Shown one piece after another: positions 17,509 through 20,098 of a stretch of 20,098 nt of DNA. The position numbers and the translations under genes were made by a program. A model generated the notes under the pieces. The model saw only the letters and a program-made list of their open reading frames with translations. It was not told the origin of the DNA and did no database searches. Every line of letters begins with the position of its first letter. Position 1 is the first letter of the stretch. The DNA lies in NCBI GenBank assembly GCA_022539475.1, contig VCMS01000258.1, positions 1 to 20,098 on the forward strand, written 5' to 3'. Source of the DNA: Gracilaria domingensis. Taxonomy: Eukaryota; Rhodophyta; Florideophyceae; Gracilariales; Gracilariaceae.

Positions 17509-18417
17509 GAACCGTTCCCGGTGAGGAGCTTTCAACTATACCGCGATGCGGAAGACTCAGAATGGACAGTTGACCCCTTCTGTGTGGGGATGAATGAAGG
17601 AAGAAGACCAATGAAGCGGTGAAGACTGAAATAGAATAAGTGAGAAGAAAGAAAGAAGAGCATACCGAAATGCCGGTGTACCGATTTAAAACGGTTAGAG
17701 TAGAAGAAGCACCAAAGAAGTGAAGTACACTTGAACACAGTGTGAGTGAAGAAGTAATCGAAGATCGATCAAGTTCGTGGAGAACAGGCAAAAGGGTGAA
17801 GGGAAAGTTACCACTAGATGGTTTTACTGTTTCTATCTTATACTGAGGACCAAGTCCTCCAGCCCTGCTGGTCATCTTACACACCCGAGAGGGACCGGCA
17901 CCGCCGCTACCGGAGGGACCCTGCGAAGGGTGCGGAACGGCGTAAGCCAGTATCCCTGCCATAGTGGTGAGATGATCGGGCACGATAATTCCAGCGTTCT
18001 GGAGACTGGCGCGCAACATCGCGATGTTCGCCGGAGAATCTCCCGGAGCGACCGGAGCTGTCGGGGCCGGAAGGACCGAAGGAACGGTAGCCGCTACAGG
18101 GGCCGGACCCACCACCGGAACACTCGCTTGAGTCGGAACATTCCAACCCACAGGAGCCTGGGGTACCCCGCCGCTGGCGTGCAACACCTGATTCGCCGCC
18201 GGTAGGTCGTTCACCAACCCTGGTCCATCTCGACGAGTGCTCCCGCCGCCTCTCCACCAGTATCCATGTTCGGATCATCCAGATCTACTGGGGCGACCCA
18301 GTTGTCACTGAACATGAACCCAATGGGGTGACTGTCTGGAATCGACCGTGGCTGGTTCGCTGCCCACTCGGCATACGCGCTAGTCGTCATCGTACCCTCC
18401 CATGGGTCGTAATACAC
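17430..18417 (-). pseudogene. Antisense accessory protein of element B, C-terminal part in other frames
   Basis: After about 18480 the minus-strand coding signal moves to other frames. VYYDPWEGTMTTSAYAEWAA to MDQG occupies 18417-18215. A Pro/Ala/Val-rich stretch (VVGPAPVAATVPSVLPAPTA) then follows in the frame open from 18217 down to 17429. The order, orientation and joins suggest one protein of roughly 600 residues split by single-base changes. The last third of the open frame (below about 17850) is pyrimidine-driven Ser/Leu/Phe-rich sequence and probably not protein. The true end may be near 17820 or after an intron. The 3' end converges on, and overlaps by about 80 bp, the chromodomain ORF on the other strand. 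Confidence 0.45.
17509..17815. other. Purine-rich spacer between chromodomain and antisense gene
   Basis: The + strand is strongly purine-rich from about 17575 to 17815 (GAAGAAG-type runs). No convincing coding sequence is present on either strand. Read on the minus strand it is pyrimidine-rich and contains CTCTAAC (from about 17700) and TTCTATTTCAG (17636-17626), which resemble an intron branch point and acceptor. A GTAAGAT donor-like word is at 17880-17874. It may be 3' untranslated or intronic sequence of the minus-strand gene; this is a weak inference. Confidence 0.4.
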
Positions 18418-19726
18418 GAAATCTCCTGCTGTGGATGTCTCCTACCGGGTGAGCGGTCGTGGTGACGACGAGGACCTTTCCCGCGTTGCGAACGGGGCAC
18501 CGTTTCCCAATCGACTCCATCGATAACATCCAAGATGTAATGGATCTCATCCACGTTCTCTTCGGACCCCAAGGGAGTGTGCAAATCCAGCGAGCGGATA
18601 ATGCTGCGAAGCATCGGCGGAATATACCAAACACGGTAGTTGTCGTAAGCCTCCCAGAGGAGAAACGCTGCTACGCGTGCCGCCCACTCGCCGGCTACGA
18701 GACCCCACCATCCTGAACGCGGATCGCTGATCAATCGGGAGCCGATGTAACTCAAGCACGGAGGCAGTTCTGCAAAACACCCTTTGGGTACCTCCACATC
18801 ACGCCACCAATCTGGTAGAGGAGGGAACCGTCCAACAAAGGCCTGCGGTCTGTACCTCTCGGTCTCGATATTCGGGTACGGAATCAGATACCCATGACGG
18901 GAACGAGCTTTCCGCTCAAACCGAATGCGGTTGACGAACCCACCCTGGGAAGCGTTCTTGCGAAGATAACGGAACTCCGCTCGGAGTATGGGCCGATTCC
19001 AGCACAACATCAACCTCGATGTGGTCGGGCCATCGCCAGCGTACCGCGCATGGTCGAACGTCGCCAAGTTGTCTCCATATCGGACTTCACCGAAAGTACG
19101 GTAGAACGGAGTATCGAACCCATATGACGGTGGAACCAGGTGCTCGAGGTGCACTCGACTGAGTCTCTTGTACGCCAACTTCGCGTGTTCCGCGCGCGCG
19201 GTGTTCAGGTTCTCACCCTCGCGGGTATCGTACCGGAGGAGCATCGGGTCGATCGCTATACGAACTTTCCATTCTGGGGATTGCACTACCGCTAACGGCA
19301 GACCGCCCGGTAGGAAGCCGTTTTCGGCATACGACTCCAGGAGAGTGTCATCGTTAACAGCTACCGGATGAAACCACGGTGCACGGCTGAACGCAAACCC
19401 ATCACGGAGTGGATCGCGTACTGCGAGAGATTCCCTCGATATCCAACCAGCTTGGTTCGCCATCAGCGGCATCGCTTGCGCTGAATTCCATAACGGAACG
19501 TTCACCGGGACCATCGGTTGAGACTGAGGCAGTGGAGCCGTCGCAGACCCGGCTGAGGGTAGTTCGACGCGCTCGCCTGACCCGTCGGGTGATGAGGAAA
19601 CTGATTCGGGTTCATCGGAATGACAGATGATGTACTGTGATCGAGTTCGGATACTTGAATACTCTGTTCGCTTGAGTGTGTATCGCGCTTGCGAGGTATA
19701 GAAACCGAGGAGTTGGTACCGCTCAT
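18387..19726 (-). CDS. Antisense accessory protein of element B, N-terminal and core part (unrecognised)
   Basis: The largest piece is a 375-codon open frame from 19514 to 18387. Its frame is open further upstream without a good Met. A better N-terminus starts at ATG 19726 (MSGTNSSVSIPRKRDTHSSE) in a neighbouring frame, joining through an apparent one-base loss near 19555. The N-terminal 60-80 residues are Ser/Pro/Asn rich and look disordered. The core is rich in Trp, Tyr, Arg and Pro with segments such as FVGRFPPLPDWWRDV and GWWGLVAGEWAARVAAFLL, so it looks like a folded, soluble domain. I recognise no family, zinc finger, nuclease or envelope motif. It starts about 80 bp inside the 3' LTR, so an antisense LTR promoter is possible. 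It might be a captured host gene. Confidence 0.6.
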
Positions 19727-19792
19727 GACTGTGACGTATTTACGTACTTGCGTTTCGCACAAAACTTCAGCCTCGAAGTCGTTCTCGGCTCT

Positions 19793-19804
19793 AAGGAGGG
19801 GAGA
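19793..19804 (+). other. Polypurine tract of element B
   Basis: The all-purine run aaggaggggaga lies immediately before the TG of the 3' LTR, exactly where plus-strand priming occurs in LTR elements. This independently fixes the LTR boundary. Confidence 0.88.
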
Positions 19805-20098
19805 TGTAGAGCAACGCAATTGCGTGATTATCAGGATGATGCGCCTCATATACTCAGGGGAGTGGATACGAGGATGCACTCGAAGAGTTATGAGTTGGAC
19901 CCACTTTTGGCGGGGTTACTTTTGGAATGGCTTTCCCACAGTTTACCTGTAATCAGGGTTGCATTGCTGGCCAATACCGCTAGGTGTGACCGCGTGTACT
20001 ACACCACCGTGTGTGTGGCATATAGGAACAATTAGGGTAGTGACTGAGTGCCTGACACTGGGGCTAGCTCACGTGTACGGACGCCCTGCGGGTGTCAC
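19805..20098 (+). repeat. 3' LTR of gypsy element B, first 294 bp
   Basis: This sequence is collinear with 8927 to about 9220. It is cut by the window edge, so about 680 bp remain outside. Differences from the 5' copy are mostly one- or two-base insertions and deletions, for example caattgcg against caatttgcg and ggcgggg against ggcgg, with few substitutions. Confidence 0.93.

Larger units (their letters stand above)
8927..20098 (+). mobile_element. Ty3/gypsy chromodomain element B with an antisense gene, nearly complete
   Basis: Direct LTR copies at 8927-9900 and 19805 onward bracket gag, a -1 frame pol, a chromodomain ORF, a minus-strand gene and a polypurine tract. RT/RNase H before integrase, followed by a GPY motif and a chromodomain, places it among chromodomain gypsy elements (chromoviruses). 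Adding the missing part of the 3' LTR, the element would be about 11.85 kb, long for this group because of the roughly 2.3 kb between the chromodomain and the 3' LTR. The 5-bp sequence gtttc (8922-8926) is the candidate left target duplication. Gag and most of Pol are open. Frame breaks cluster from about 16.2 kb rightwards. Confidence 0.93.

Noticed and set aside
17430..19726. Envelope-like gene in the extra region of element B
   Set aside because: The coding is on the minus strand and no signal peptide, transmembrane anchor or fusion-like segment is convincing. The hydrophobic stretch GLVAGEWAARVAAFLL is short and flanked by Trp and charged residues.
1..20098. CRISPR arrays, tRNA or rRNA genes, integrons or bacterial operons
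   Set aside because: No regularly spaced repeats and no cloverleaf or rRNA-like segments were seen. All recognisable coding sequence belongs to eukaryotic transposable elements, apart from the unrecognised antisense gene.

Overview
The window is eukaryotic repeat DNA made almost entirely of transposable elements. There is no bacterial-type gene organisation, no RNA gene and no recognisable host gene. The elements (Ty1/copia, hAT, Ty3/gypsy with a chromodomain) occur in fungi, oomycetes, algae and plants. I cannot place the host more precisely from sequence alone.

Layout, oldest to youngest. (1) Positions 1-4805 are a decayed Ty1/copia element on the + strand: gag with a zinc knuckle, then protease, integrase, reverse transcriptase and RNase H. 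It carries frame changes near 150-175 and 2790-2806 and in-frame TAG stops at 2847 and 3993. (2) A small hAT element (787-1658) sits inside it, with CAGG-starting inverted ends and an 8-bp target duplication. It keeps a remnant of a hAT C-terminal domain on the minus strand. Discounting the 880-bp footprint puts gag and pol in one frame. (3) At 4806 a Ty3/gypsy element (called A) interrupts the copia RNase H: LTR 4806-5787, primer-binding block, gag, and the start of pol. (4) At 8927 a related gypsy element (called B) interrupts the pol of A. B has a 5' LTR (8927-9900), primer-binding block, gag (10145-12214), an intact 1.37-kb-codon pol frame in the -1 frame (12211-16377), a chromodomain ORF (17266-17508), a long gene on the opposite strand (about 17.4-19.73 kb), a polypurine tract (19793-19804) and the first 294 bp of its 3' LTR. 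The window therefore shows the left arms of a copia < A < B nest plus nearly all of B; the right arms of A and of the copia element should lie beyond the right edge.

How the parts work together. Gag (coiled coil, capsid, CCHC knuckle) and Pol of the gypsy elements appear to be linked by -1 ribosomal frameshifting. Both A and B end gag with the same A-run heptamer, followed by a hairpin whose stem differs between the copies at two compensated base pairs. Protease, RT/RNase H and DD35E integrase follow. The chromodomain retains its three aromatic-cage positions and could direct integration to marked heterochromatin, which fits the nesting.

The most interesting items are the covarying frameshift-site structure, the unrecognised antisense gene of B, and the precise hAT insertion in the copia gag-pol. 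Reading-frame breaks are concentrated in B from about 16.2 kb to the right edge, and its two LTR copies differ mostly by single-base indels, so sequence quality there may be poor.
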